64,000 nt of DNA from Crotophaga sulcirostris (lineage: Eukaryota; Chordata; Aves; Cuculiformes; Crotophagidae): positions 252,309-316,308 of the forward strand of contig VYZB01000388.1 in assembly GCA_013397455.1 (NCBI GenBank), given 5' to 3'. The notes under the pieces were generated by a model that saw only the letters and a list, made by a program, of their open reading frames with translations, had not been told where the DNA came from and did not search any database. Made by a program: the position numbers and the translations under genes. Positions 11,738 through 24,600 of this stretch are shown piece by piece; the stretch's first letter is position 1; every line of letters starts with the position of its first letter.

Positions 11738-13870
11738 AGAATTATAGAGTCATGTCATCTAGTCCAGACCTGGGCTCAAGGCTATGTTCAGTCGAGTCTT
11801 GAACCTCTCCAAGGATAGAGGTTCCACAACCTCTCCAGACAATCTGTTCCACTATTTAACTACCTTCAAAGTATTTTTTTTTCCTAATATCTAATCAGTA
11901 TTTTCCATGTTGCAACTTGTTCTGTTACCTTTTGTCCTATCACCACACGCTTCCAAGAAGTGACTTGCTCCATTTTGTCTGTATTCTCTGACCAAAAAGA
12001 TGTAGAAAACAGAAAGGTCTTCCAAGGCCTCTCTTCTCCAAACTGAACAGGCCTAATTTTCCTTGTAGGTCCTGTTCTCCAACCCTCTTGGTGGCACCTG
12101 CTGGACTGGATCCAGAAATTCAATGTACTTCTTGTGCTGGGGAGCCCAAACTGGACACAGTACTCAATATGGAAGTGTCAAATAGAGGGCAAAGATTGCT
12201 TACTTGGAGCTGCAGACTCCAAGTCTGCAGTGGAGTTCAACTCACTGTTCATTAGGACTCCCAGATCCTTTTCTGCAGAGCTGCTTTCTAAAGTCACCAG
12301 CCTGTACTGCTGCAGGGAGTTATTGCCTTCCAGATGCCAGACTTCATACTTGCTCATTAACTTTATGTGATTTATGTCAGCTCAATTCTCCAGTTTGCCA
12401 GTTTCTCTGAATAGAAGCTCTGCCCTCCAACTGCTGCTCCCAGTTTGGTGTCTTCCACAAACTTGCCAAGAGTGCACCTTGTCCCATCATCCAAGTAGCA
12501 TTAAGCAGTATTGGTCACAGTACTGATTGCTGTGGGACCTCCACTAGTTACTGGTCAACAACTGGACTTTGCTGATCACAAGTTTTTGATTCAGGGAATC
12601 CAGTCAATTTTCCACTCACCTTCTCCAGTCCATATGTCACTAGACTTTGATTCAGGAAACCCAGTCAATTTTCCACTCACCTTCTCCAGTCCATATGTCA
12701 CTAGATTGGTGATGAGACTGAGGGAGACTGTCCAAGACCTTGCTGAAATCGAGGTATAGAACATCCATTGCCCTCCCCTTGTCACAGTATCAGTCAGCTT
12801 ATCACAGAAAGCAATGAAGTTGGTCAGGAATGGTCTGCCCTTGGAAAACCCATGGTGGCTGCTCCCAGTCACCTTCTTATCCTTAATGTGCTTTAGAAAT
12901 AGCTTCTAAGACATTTTGCTCCACAATCTTCCCAGGGACTGAAGTGAGACTGACTTCTCTAGATCATCCTCCATGACTTGCTTGAGTCTGCCTTTACCCA
13001 GTCATGAGTCAAGTGCCATGACTGTTTAAAGGTGGTAGACAGCAGCTTTGTGAGATCAGCCTGGTAGAACCTTCAGCACCTCCAGATGCATCCTGTCCGG
13101 TCCCATGGATTTGTGTACATCAAGGTGGGTTAAGTGATCCTGAACTCTGTCTTCCTCTGCTGTGGGCGCTGCCTCACTCCCACAGACTTTTTTAGGAGCT
13201 CAGTGACCTGGGAGGTCAGAGGATAAGTCTTGCTAGTGAAAACAGACTTTTTTGTCTCTCTTGTCACTAGTCCCCCAGGCCACTGAGCAACAAGCCCCCA
13301 TTTCTCCTTAGCCTTCCTTTTGCTATCAGTGTACTTACAGAAACATTTCCTGTTGCCCTTCACCTCCCAAACTAATTTCAGCTCCAACTGAACTTTGGCT
13401 TTCCTAACTTCATTCCTACATGTGCAAGCAATATTTTTGTGTTTCTTCCAAATAGCTGGTCTCAGTTTCCATCTTCTGTGTGCTTTCTTTTTGTGTTTGA
13501 GTTCATCCAGGAGCTCCATGTTCATCCATGCTGGCCTTCTGCCACAGTTACGCAACTGTCTGAACGCTGTAACGGACCGTTCTGATGCTCTGAGGTGGCT
13601 GCCCTTGAAGATTAGCCAGCTCTTCTGAGCCTCTGCTCTCCAGGGCAATTTCCCACAGACCCTGCCAAGCAGGTCCCTGAAATCTGCTCATCTGAAGTCT
13701 ATGGCTGTATTTCTGCTTTTTGTCTTTCTCACTTCTCCCAGGATCTGAAAGTCCACAGTCTTATGCTCACTGCAGCCAAGGCTGCCTTGGCCTTTACCTC
13801 ATCCAGCAGTTCCTCCTTGTTTGTGAGTAGCCGCAGCTCTTCAAGGGTATCAATCTCCAAGTAATTCTGT
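11738..13870 (-). mobile_element. old, about 2.1-kb CR1 LINE with ORF2 remnants
   Basis: The minus-strand 3' end lies near 11738 ('catagaattatagagtcatg', 'agtccaga'). Moving up the element, 12591-12872 translates in reverse to a decayed reverse-transcriptase segment (HHGFSKGRPFLTNFIAF, matching the CR1 'HGF-KG-SCLTN' block). The reverse frame at 13130-13648 stays open for 172 codons and reads like the CR1 endonuclease-RT linker (RRPAWMNMELLDELKHKK, EVRKAKVQLEL). Frameshifts and stops between the pieces show it is inactive. It lies in the spacer between the two BPI paralogues. The outer limit near 13870 is approximate. Confidence 0.85.
12586..12707. repeat. 61-bp tandem duplication inside the CR1 element
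   Basis: Two adjacent copies, with ttgattcagg at 12586 and again at 12647, share almost every base including ccagtcaattttccactcac. The period is 61 bases. It duplicates part of the RT region, so it arose after or during decay of the element. Confidence 0.9.
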
Positions 13871-15504
13871 ACCTCTTATATTTGTAAAATTCAAAGTTCA
13901 ATTTCAATTTGGGTCAGAAATGTGGCTTGCCTTTGATTTTTAGCTGAATCAGTCTATTTATCTAGATTGCTGCTACAGGCTTTTTCTTTAAAAGCATCCT
14001 GAAACAAAACAACAGTAAATCACAGCAAAGCTTCCAAGTCATTGTACTCTGTGGTAGGTGGAGAGTGACTCAAAAGAGAATGGAAGAAGAACTCAAAAGA
14101 AATGGATATTTTTAAATACTTTGGTGTCCCTCATTGATAACACTTCAGGCATTTTGTTCTGCTTATTTGGGGAAGAATTCATGAGATGGGAATAAAGATA
14201 CCTAAAGCCCTGGTGCCCATCTCTTCTTTCTTCCAATGGGACATATGCTCCAGGACCAACCAATGAGTGCCATGGCTAGATAGGCCTTTTCAAACCAGAG
14301 TCATGGCTTAGCATGACTCTGCCCCTTAAGGTCTAGTCCTCTGGCTGTTGTTCACAAACAAAGCAATTGTTTCTCCTAGGACTAAAATAGATGCTGTATA
14401 CACCAACAGCTCCCCTGCATCATCCTATACTTACCTACTGGTCATTTCGATCTGGTGTTGTTTCTTAATTGACAGAACAAGGGAAATTATGCTTGCCTCC
14501 AGAGATTAGAGCATATAGAGGAAGGAGAGAACTGGGGAGGCAGGGAAAGGAAACTGCTAGGCTACTGAGCCAGAGGCAACAACTGGAATCATGCAAAGCG
14601 AAACTGATCTGCAGAGATGCAGCAAGGAGTCTTCATTGATTGCCATCCTGACAAACTCATTGTGTTTCTTCCATGTTGGGTAAAAAGATTCACAATCTAT
14701 ATTCCCTTTAGCATATAGATTGAAGTAAATATTGGTTGCTCAACAAAGGAAACTGAAATAAAGCATTCCTTTTAGAGGCTCTTGGTAACACATTGAAAGG
14801 TGAAAAATTTGGCTGCAGAAACTATTTATAGCATATTTGAATGTTCTGTCTGAATGTGTCTGCAAGCAGTTATTTGGCTTTTACTACTATATTTGTAAGA
14901 GAGAAACAATTAAACCACTCTGGAAGCTTAGTATGTCTTTGTTAAATTTGCTGAAAGTTTTATCTAAACTGGGTGGTACTCCATTAGAAGCACTATGAGA
15001 TGTTAAAAGGATATGATGAGGATACGCTGAGATAGTTTTCAGACAATTCAGTTGTTTGTAAATCTTAGAGATCTATATGGATGGAAACAGCAGAGCTTTT
15101 CCCTTGCTTTGAAGGAACTGCAGAACTTGTGCAAAAAATTTAAAGGAGAGGTTTACGCAACCAAGGGTGTGATTTTCATTCATGCTCAGTTGCCAGAGAT
15201 ATAAATAATGAAATTATTATGCATGTGACTCCCTGTGGTGAATGTTAAATCTGTGTAAAGTGTGAGTATTTGTTGACTGACTAACAAACCTCTTTACCCT
15301 TTTCTATTCATGGATTGCACAATGAAGTGACTCAGATTGTCCATCTCCATGCCTGAGAGAATTTGCTTGGTTTACACACAAGCTAATTGATTAAATCACC
15401 TCTTTCACAAGCCAAGTAGTACCGGTTAGCTAGAGTACTGGTTAACTGGATAAGCAAGAAAAACAAACAGAAAATATTGACTGCAAGGACTTGATGCTAT
15501 ATGT

Positions 15505-15572
15505 TTACACCATATATATACACTATAGTATATATAGTATATAGATGTACTATGATATGAATACTATATAAT
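15505..15572. repeat. AT-rich simple repeat with (TA)n palindromes
   Basis: Runs such as catatatatacactatag, tatatatagtatatag and tactatgatatgaatactat form overlapping imperfect palindromes. It is a decayed TA/TATAG microsatellite with no associated gene feature. Confidence 0.7.
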
Positions 15573-18500
15573 TTTTAGTGTGTGTCCTGGGCAATTTCAG
15601 AACAGACAGCCCTAGGCAGTGGTTTTCCATCTGTTCTTCCTAGAAATGGCACATTCATTTCTTTCTTCCACAATACAGACCTGGCTATGAGTATCAATCT
15701 TGTGGAAATATTGGAATAGAGTCTCCACTGGGGTTTCCTCTCGGATACATCTGAAAAATCAGTGACGAAATGGCATGCACAAAGGCAGTGTTGTTGCCCC
15801 GAGCTCAGCATCCTGGTGCCTGAGTATCTCCACTCAACAGTTTATATTGCCCTCTGCTTACTCCCTAAATGAAATTAGAGTGGCAGATTTAACCTGGGAC
15901 AAGCAAAACAGTTTGGGACATGATTACCTGAGAGGCCACTCCCTGTCTGATACTGCTGAAGATGGCAGCAATTGGCTATCTTCAAGCTCATATCTCTTTC
16001 CTTTAAAAGACAGGGTCAAGGCTGCAGAGGGTTTTCCCTGCAGCATCCTCCACCCTGTGGTCTGGTACGGCAAGGGTCTTCTCTTCAGCGTTCAGAGGAG
16101 AGGTATAGTAACAAATACATTGTGATTACTCTTTCTTGTGGAGTGGCTTTGTTGGGAAGGGATGTAGCTAAATCTGGCTGAATTCTGAGAGTTTATGTTA
16201 TTAGAACTATGCCTATTTCAAAGACATATTTCCTTCCGATACTTTGGTTTTGTTCTACATATGGAACGTGTTTCTTTCACCACTCAATTTCTGACAGTTA
16301 AAATTAAAAAGAAAATATTAGTCTTCCTAAAAGACAAAGGTGTTATGTGGGATTACTTGAAAATGTTACACAAAAATTAAGTCAATATTATCTTGTAATT
16401 TTGCAGTTTGCTTAAATTGTGATCATGACTGAAAATATTTTAGAGATTTGAGGTATATTATTACCTCTGATAATGAAACAGCTAGTGAAAAATGCAGCAA
16501 CATCAAAACAACTTTTCAGGTATTAGGAGTGAGGCAATTGTCTATTTCTAGATGGTTTCATTCCAGCTCTCCAACAGCCCTGCTGTAACTAAAGAAATGT
16601 TTTAGATAAATGTAATGCTAGAAAAGACACTGTCATATATCTTCAGCTGTCCATAATGCAGTGTAGTACCCGGGAATAAGGAAAAACATAATAATGTGAC
16701 CTGTTTGCTATTCCCACTGGCAACCTCAAACAACAGATAACTCCACAAAGTTTTCAGCTCTGGGGGGAAAAAAGCCAGAACCAATCTCTAACTTTGTCCA
16801 GTTTTGTTTTAAAATTCTTTATTGAGGTTGCTTCTCCCACTGTCCCTGGGAGACCTTGCTGACAGCGTCAGTTTTTGACTTTCACACTACATGCAGACTG
16901 TGGTTCATACAGCATAGCTACGTCTCAATTTAAATCCAGTCACAGAAGACCCTGGTATGGGAATTTGCTTCACTTATTCACTACCCCTATGGTAAATCCT
17001 GTAGAGCCACCGAGGACAGTTGTGGTACACACACGAGAAAGTAGGGAGAGCCAGGTGATCATCCACTGCACAGCGGGTCAGTGGTGCCACCCATACCTTT
17101 TCTTTATTGTGGGTTTCTGCTTGTTTTGGGGGGTTGTTTTGGGGGAGAGAAGGGGGGGAGTGGCAAGCAGGCTGTTGTTTTTTTTCATGCCATCAAAGGG
17201 AGTGACGGGTCTTGCTCACAGTATTGTAGAAAAGCCACCATTAGCAGAACTTACCTGATATTGGCAACTTACTTGTTGGCATTATCCAGAAGATGAGTGC
17301 CTTTCAAAAGGCATCTGTGTCTTTAGGAGCAGGTTCTTTATGTGAAAAATGAGGTAGTGGGGAGGCTCCTCATTAACTGAAGAATCACCTCACAACCGTA
17401 TAGTGATTGGTCACAACCGGCACATAATATATATATAAGTGGTATAAGTTCATCTTACCTACCTTGACTCACCTCAGACGTAAATATTGGATCCTGTAGT
17501 TACAGGGAAAAGGTAAGCACTCCCCAAAGGGCAATTTGTTTTAAAATAAGTGGGATGTATCCCTGACCACTATAAAGACGACTGTCTGAGATGAGGGACC
17601 TAATTTTCAATGACTCTAGTTAAATAAAAACAGTCCCACTCAAGTATATTGGGGAAGGGCAACCTTCTGTGAATAATAAATGATTTTTTGTTGTTGTCGT
17701 TCTGGACGTTGTCACTGTCCTAGGCTGTGAGTATCCCCTTAAAATTTTTTGAGAGGAGATGATTAAAGAGCAGTCTATTGCTGATGAGCCCAAACAAGTT
17801 AAGAGAAACAAAATACTAGCAATAATATGTAAATTATTTGTAAAGGTACTTATGTTACCTTTATTAATTTGTTCTTATAAGATATTTTGAACACTGAAGT
17901 CCCTGTCTGTGAATGGAGAAACAGGCTATGGTTCTCCATGGACAAAAAAAAAGTGGTTTAATGGGAAGGAAAACAAAAAAAATTTTAAATAAGCATCCAT
18001 TTGGCAAAGAAGTTTGCAGGGAGAGTTTTGGGGTAAAACAATGCATTTATTAACATGCAGACCAGGAGATATGAAAACATTGTCTACTGTGATGAAATTA
18101 TTTTCTTCTGATGCCTATTGGGAGGAAACATGTAGGGCTTCTCAAAGTTCTGGCTAAGATCTTAATTAGTAGTTCCTAACGTGGGGGTATCTATGTTGAT
18201 AACTAAATGACCTGATGAGGTTTTTCAAAGTGCTAAGACTCAGTGATGACTGTTGAATCACCAGGAGACACTGAGAGCTCCATACATTTTGGGAAAAGTA
18301 AGCTACTTATTTCCCTAATTAAAGGAAAAAATTACAGCCTAAAAATTCGGTGTCACTTCCCTTTCAACAGGGAGGATGTGTGTCAAGTGCTTTCTCCATT
18401 CCCTATGGCAGTAAATAGGCTGACTTTTCTCCTCTACCCCAAGGAGCTCTTTTTCTCTAACAGTTTGTGCAGAAAAGGTCTTCTCTTCCACGGTTGCTGG

Positions 18501-18611
18501 GCTTTCCACTTTATCAGTTTTGGAGGGAAAGCTGGTGTCAGAACAGATCACTCCAGGGAGCGAAGAAGGAGTACAGCCACCACATGACATAGAACGAACT
18601 CCAACTATCAT

Positions 18612-18619
18612 TATAAATA
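18612..18619 (+). promoter_or_regulatory. possible TATA box (or AT-rich stretch before a splice acceptor) of BPIFC-like 2
   Basis: TATAAATA lies 33 bases before the ATG at 18652. If it is a TATA box, transcription would start only a few bases before the ATG, which is unusually short. The following ttattaacag (ending 18630) could instead be a 3' splice site joining an upstream non-coding exon. The sequence does not decide between the two. Confidence 0.3.
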
Positions 18620-18651
18620 TTTATTAACAGGTCCTGTAAAAAAAAAGGAAA

Positions 18652-21600
18652 ATGGTGAAGATTTGCTGTTCCCTCCTCCTCTTAAGTTTGCTCAGTGGGC
18701 AACTCAATGCCAGCCCTGGACTCAAAGTGAGGATCACCCAGAAGGGGTTGGAATATGGTATGTGTAATGTTTTGAGTATCTGGTGGTGATATTGCATGGA
18801 ATCCTGGTATGACAGACGTCTTGGGAAGCAATGGCAGTGGAAGTTAATGCCTTGACCACAGGCTATAAAGAAAAAGAAAGTTTAAGAGCACGATATAGCA
18901 GATACAGTAAGCTGCTTAACAGCATTGTACCTCATATCGAGGTTCATTTGATTTCAGATATTGAATTAGCAAGTTCAACTCTTGCCATGACTAAGAGATC
19001 TGAAATACCACTGCTGAACCTTGAATAAAATAGCCTCTTCTTTCTGACTCTGTGTCCATCTCATCTCCTAAACCAGAAGCACATAACTAAAGCACATAAA
19101 CTCCGAGGTAGTATCAAAGGCAACTGAATTCATCACTGTTTTTCCTGTAGCCAAGGAGGTTGGACTGGAAATCTTGAAGCAGAATATGGAGAAGGAGCGT
19201 TTCCCTGATTTGAGTGGCTATGAGAAATTTGGGCTTGGTAATGTCAAATATAACATCTCAAGGTAAGTATGGTCTCTGGGGGCAATTTGTGTTGAAATTT
19301 GAATCTTGTTTTATGTTCACTCTGACTTGTGAAATACAAACTTTACCTTTTCCCCTTATCTCCCTCACACTCTAGAATACACGTGACTGCTGTTGAATTC
19401 CCCAGTGCTTCTATCTCCCTCATACCTGGGACTGGGATAAAACTGGTGATTGGAAATGCTTCTCTAACCATCGATATGAACTGGAACATAAGGACCTGGA
19501 TGTTGTACGTATAGCCTCACATGTCCTGGGTGTTTTTTCAATGGAGAACCTAAAGATAAAAATGCAAAGTTTAGTTTTTCTTGTGACTTCTTCCTGGCAA
19601 AGGTGCTCGTTACCAGCTATTAGCAGTAACCCAGGAGTACAGGCTGGTCTTTCTCAACAGGTCTGCTAGTGGGAGACATTCCCTGCCCCCCTCAGCCACA
19701 TACACTGATAAAAAGCCCACAGATGAGAAGCACCTCTGCGAATATTAAAATACTGATGCTTTAGCTGAATGCTGTTGTTGTCCAGCCTGCCAGCTAACGA
19801 CATGTTTAGAAAAATTCTAGTGGAGTGGATCACAGTCCAGTTAGTGCAGTTAAATAAACCATCCCAGTGCAGCTACACTGTTAAAGACTCTGTGCTGTGC
19901 CTCCAAAAGATACTGCTCAAAAGCTGGTGGAAAATGGACAAGCAAATGGCAGTATTCTTAGAGAAGTCTCCACACCTTCCTAGTCCCAGGCTGTTTCAGA
20001 GAAAAGAAATCCCTCCTCCTCTTCCCCACCACTCACATTACCTATATTGCTAAACTGACTGAATTGCAGCAGTCTCTGATCTGCACTTCTGGACTTCTGC
20101 TGTGGAGGACAGCAGGGCTGGTGGCTTGCAAGGGAAGGGGACCCAGGAGCTGAGAGTGATGGAATGACAGGAGGGGCAGTGCCCTCACTGGCAAGCACCC
20201 AAGACAGCAAGCAGAGCAGGTTAGTGGCAGTGACCAGGAACAGCCACCCGTCCAGATTGCCAGGCAAGTCCACAGTGAAGAAGGAGGTCTGAGGCAAAGC
20301 CAGGAAGTCAAAACAGCAAAGCACTGTCAAGATTAACTAAGTACAAGGTCGCACATAGGTGTACCTAAAACATAGCTCAAGCAAAGATCTGAACACCAAT
20401 GCAGCTCATAAACCAAGGGCGGAGACCCCCAGTGAGGCTTTTCATAGCTCTTTCTCACAAACAAGTTGCAAACAACTTGATCTAAAATAACACAGTTTCA
20501 CCATGCCAGAGATGGTCTTGAGCATGAGCTGCCAAACCTCTGGGAGGAGTGGGGAAGAGAACACAGAGCCCATTGGGACACTCCAGGCCATGACATGAGT
20601 TTGTATGGACCCTCCTCAGACACCAATAGATTAGATCGCAGTGCAGCTCTCTTGTCCTGTGTTATATCAAGCATATCCTAGTTCCCTTTGCTATGGGAGC
20701 AGGTCTGGTAACTGGAAGAAAATAATCTACAATAGTGAATTATCTGCTTACCCAAATCCATCATTTTCCAAAACTCCTAGTTGAAAATTTGAGTAGAATA
20801 CTTTGCAAACTTATTAGTATCTATTTTTATTAGAAGCAATGCAATAAAAAGTATTCATATAAACAGCTTCATCTTCAGTGAACAGAAAAGAATCCATTTA
20901 AGAATTAATTGAGACTTGAATGATCACTAAAAATATTTTTTTCAATTATTCCTTTATTTTCACTTTATGCAGCAAGGACACTGGAAGAAGTACAGTCTCC
21001 ATTTCAAAGGTGTCTGTTACTGCAATCTTTTCAACACCCTTGGATAATACAGGTCATACGTCAATGTCACTTACCAGCTGCCGAACAACTCCTGGTGATA
21101 TAGACATCAAGTTGAATGGAAAAAGAGGGTAAGTGGAAGAGATCTGTATATACTCCAGGAGAAAAATAACTGTCAATGAATGGTACAAAGACAGCTTCAC
21201 AAAATATAGCACCTACTTTGGTGTCTATAGGCACCACAAGGGAGAGTCAGAGCCCTAATCCAGCATTAAAATGGCCAAATTTGACCATTGTTCTTGTATT
21301 GGTGCACACTGTCCCTTGACTAGAGGATAAATACATCAATTTTGGTCAGATCAAACAGTCCCTTATGCTTCTTCAGTACCCACTTCTTTCCAATTACTGC
21401 TTGGTTTTACTTGTGTTGGAAGTTCCTAGTGCAGAGACGACTTATTTATTCTGTGTTTATACAGGCACGACGGTGGTAATATGAGCAATTCCTTATTCAT
21501 TAAGATTAACCTACCCAGACTAATTGCTGAGATGCCTAATGGTGAAATTATGTTCTTTTAAATGGTGTCTCTCTGATAGTTGTTACATTTCAGAAAGCTC

Positions 21601-24600
21601 CCTTTTGCACTACAGTATCACAGTCAGAGGCCATTAAATTCATGTTCTGTAGAGATGTCTGGTTTCCTTTTAATGACTGTAGTACTTGACTCATGAATTG
21701 CTTTCTTCCTTTCCTCTAGCTTTCTGCATAACTTCTTTATCAAGTATCTGAAGAAACCCATTCACAGGAGCTTGGTCACAAACGTAAGTCTTTCAGATCA
21801 TGTAGGGGAGGGATTTAAAGAATATGACTTTCACAAGTCAGTGCTGTGAACTTGGCAAAGGAAGAACTAGAAAAATAATATAGTCCTAATCTGGTCTGAA
21901 TCTTACCAGGCAGAAATGCTCCCAGATAAAGTGCCAAGTTCTTGGCCAAGACATTGACAACTTCACAGCTAGGTTCAACCACAACAGCAGCAGGGCTGGA
22001 AAATTTAGGTGTTTTCTTATTACAATGCAGAATAAATCTCTGCCTGTGTGCCTACAGCCATTATGGGTTTGGGGTAATATTTATGCTCAGCAGATGAAAC
22101 ATATATGGGGTGATCCATAGAGATGTGTTAATACACCACCCAATAATATGATATATTCAAACTTCATCACACCCAAGAGGTGAGTAGTACTGCTGACAAC
22201 CTGTCCAGGGACTCTGAAAGGAGACAGACTGAGATGGCTGTGATTCTGTCCCACAACAAGGATCTCTCCTCTGACACCAGTGTGAGATCCCCACCTTCTT
22301 GCTCTATCAAGACTGTGGTTTTGTCACCCCCATCAGGCTGCCTTTGGCAACTTCTTACTTTATTGCCTAAAGGTACCTCTGACATGCTTACATTGTACCA
22401 AGTAGAAACCTCAGGGAACCAGGTGGCTGGAGAAAAGCTAGTTTAGGTGTTCTGACAAACAAATACTGCGGTGTGTGTCACATAAGCAGACATTTGCTAG
22501 CACACAGGTAAGAGGTGCTTACAGGTCCACGCTAATCAGGCCATAACTTGAGTGTGCTTTTATACAGTCATGTCCCAACATCAGATCTGGAATCCGGCTG
22601 ATAGATGAAGACCTCCAATCACTGAATGGTGAGTGCCTAGTGATATCTTTTTCTTTTGCTCTCTCTCTTCTGTTCAGTAAAATTCTGTAGTTTCCTTAAA
22701 AGCAGCTGGTCAGCAAAGCCTCCAGGAGAGGTATCAGACCCCACATTCTGTCTGCTCCCTTGCTTTCAGGACCACAGTTAAATAATGGGAGCAGTACTCT
22801 GACAAGCAAAGGATATTTCTGAGAAGCCCAAGGACTTGGGCATGATCCTCAACTTGTGAATGTGGCAGCATGCACCCTTGTTGTCAGAAATGCCATTCAG
22901 AGGCCACGTAGCGCTGATGCAAAGGCAGTTTTCCCTTCTCTCCCATGCTGAGTCCTCTTGTACACACAGTACGTTACAAACTGAGCCTGCTCCTCTAACC
23001 TGCCTGGAAAATGGAGTCTTACTTGCCAATTTTTCAGACTTAGCAAAGGCAAAATAAAAAAGTTTCTTTGTAAAAAATCTTCTCACTTTAACTATTTTGG
23101 GTTACATTAGTAAGAGTTTAAGGCACCTAAAGTGTTGAGCAGATACCATGTGCAAAACACAAGTACCTAAGCAGATCAGGCACCCACTTTTCCTGGGAAA
23201 GTACTTGCAAGTTCTGGATGCTCTCAGAACCACTTGACAAGAAATCCCAACACCTCCTTATGCCCTGAAGCACTGGCATGGCTGTTTCCTTTTTTGGTTA
23301 GACCAAGTTTACTTTTCCACAATAAGAAAACATTGCACAAACTAAAGAGGTTGCTTTAAAGAAGGTGCCAGTAGAAACATCAAGCCTTAGATCAGAATGC
23401 ATGTTAGAAGGTTCCTGGTTATGTTTTTCCCTACCCTTTGGAACACTTTGTGTTATTCTCCTTCAGGAACTGACTTAGTTTTAAGTGTATATAAAATTCT
23501 TTCTGTGCTTTTTGTAATATTGGTTATTTTGCTTTATCTATCACCTTTACAGTCTTAATGCCAATTGATGATTTGGCCGAAGTAGACTACTCCTTAAATA
23601 GCTTGCCAGCAGTACTCCAACAATTCATTGACCTGGACTTAAAGGTAACTGTACTGCTATTTGTCAAGATTGCAGTGGTTTTTGTTATTGTATGATCCAC
23701 TTTCTAAGATGAACTGGGTATCTGAGGAGACAGACATTTCAAAGCGCTATTGCATTTGTTATTGTAATACTTTTTTAACAGTCCTGTTGTAAAATGAATT
23801 ATTTAAAAGCCACATTTTCTTTAATTTCTGTTGAGTTGGTTATAGCAAATAGAGAGTGGTAAAAGTTAACTAGGAAAAAAGACAAAGGGAAAGGGGAGAA
23901 AGGAAAAGGTATTCATCATCCTTCCCTTGGTGTTGATTGATATCTGGGACTTCTTTGTTCAGTCAGTCAGGGGAAGATTTCCACACATTGCACTAACCAG
24001 ATGCATCTGCTGTTAGACAAGAGAGGAAAGTAAGGAGCAAGACTATAGGAGCAAGAATTAAGCTTCTGGCACCTTAAATGGGAAGACAGATGATTCTGAA
24101 GGCCTGAAGGTTTCTCGCAAATAAAGGAAAAAAATCTCTTTATGTGTTGAAACTAAAAGACTAATTCCTAAATTTAAAATTACTTGATTGTCATTATACA
24201 GAGGTGATTTGGTTGAGGGTACTTATCATCATCATAGCATCTAAGATCATAGAACCATAGAATCATAGAATGGTCTGGGTTGGAAGGGATCTTAAAGATC
24301 ATCCAATTCCAACCCCCCTGCCAAGGGAAGGGACACCTCCCACTACACCGGGCTGATCAAGACCCCATCCAACCTGGCCTTGACCACTTCCTTCACCAGA
24401 TCCTTAATTAAGTTTAAGATGCCTTGCACTAGGTGCTCTACAAAGGGAGAATGCACAGATAGTCTTGTCACAAAGATGTTATAAATTATAAACTAGAGAC
24501 AACAAGGAAATAAGAGAGGGAGGAACACAAAGGAACAATAAGCCGGTATCAGTCAGTATGGTATACACTGGCCTCCCACACCAGCTCTACAGCTGCTGTT

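Larger units (their letters stand above)
13871..18651. other. intergenic spacer upstream of the second BPI-fold gene
   Basis: About 4.8 kb with no exon, RNA gene or clear transposon that I can recognise. It holds the AT-rich simple repeat near 15.5 kb and several short AT tracts (for example 17427-17440). Small open frames here lack splice-flanked family similarity. Any 5' UTR exon or enhancer of the downstream gene would lie here, but none can be shown from the sequence. Confidence 0.5.

Noticed and set aside
13130..13648. 172-codon minus-strand frame between the BPI paralogues
   Set aside because: It reads as the CR1 ORF2 linker (RRPAWMNMELLDELKHKK) within a decayed LINE that has lost frame on both sides.
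16875..17258. 127-codon plus-strand frame with a hydrophobic stretch in the intergenic spacer
   Set aside because: The hydrophobic part comes from a G/T-rich run near 17100-17180. No signal peptide logic, splice sites or known family.
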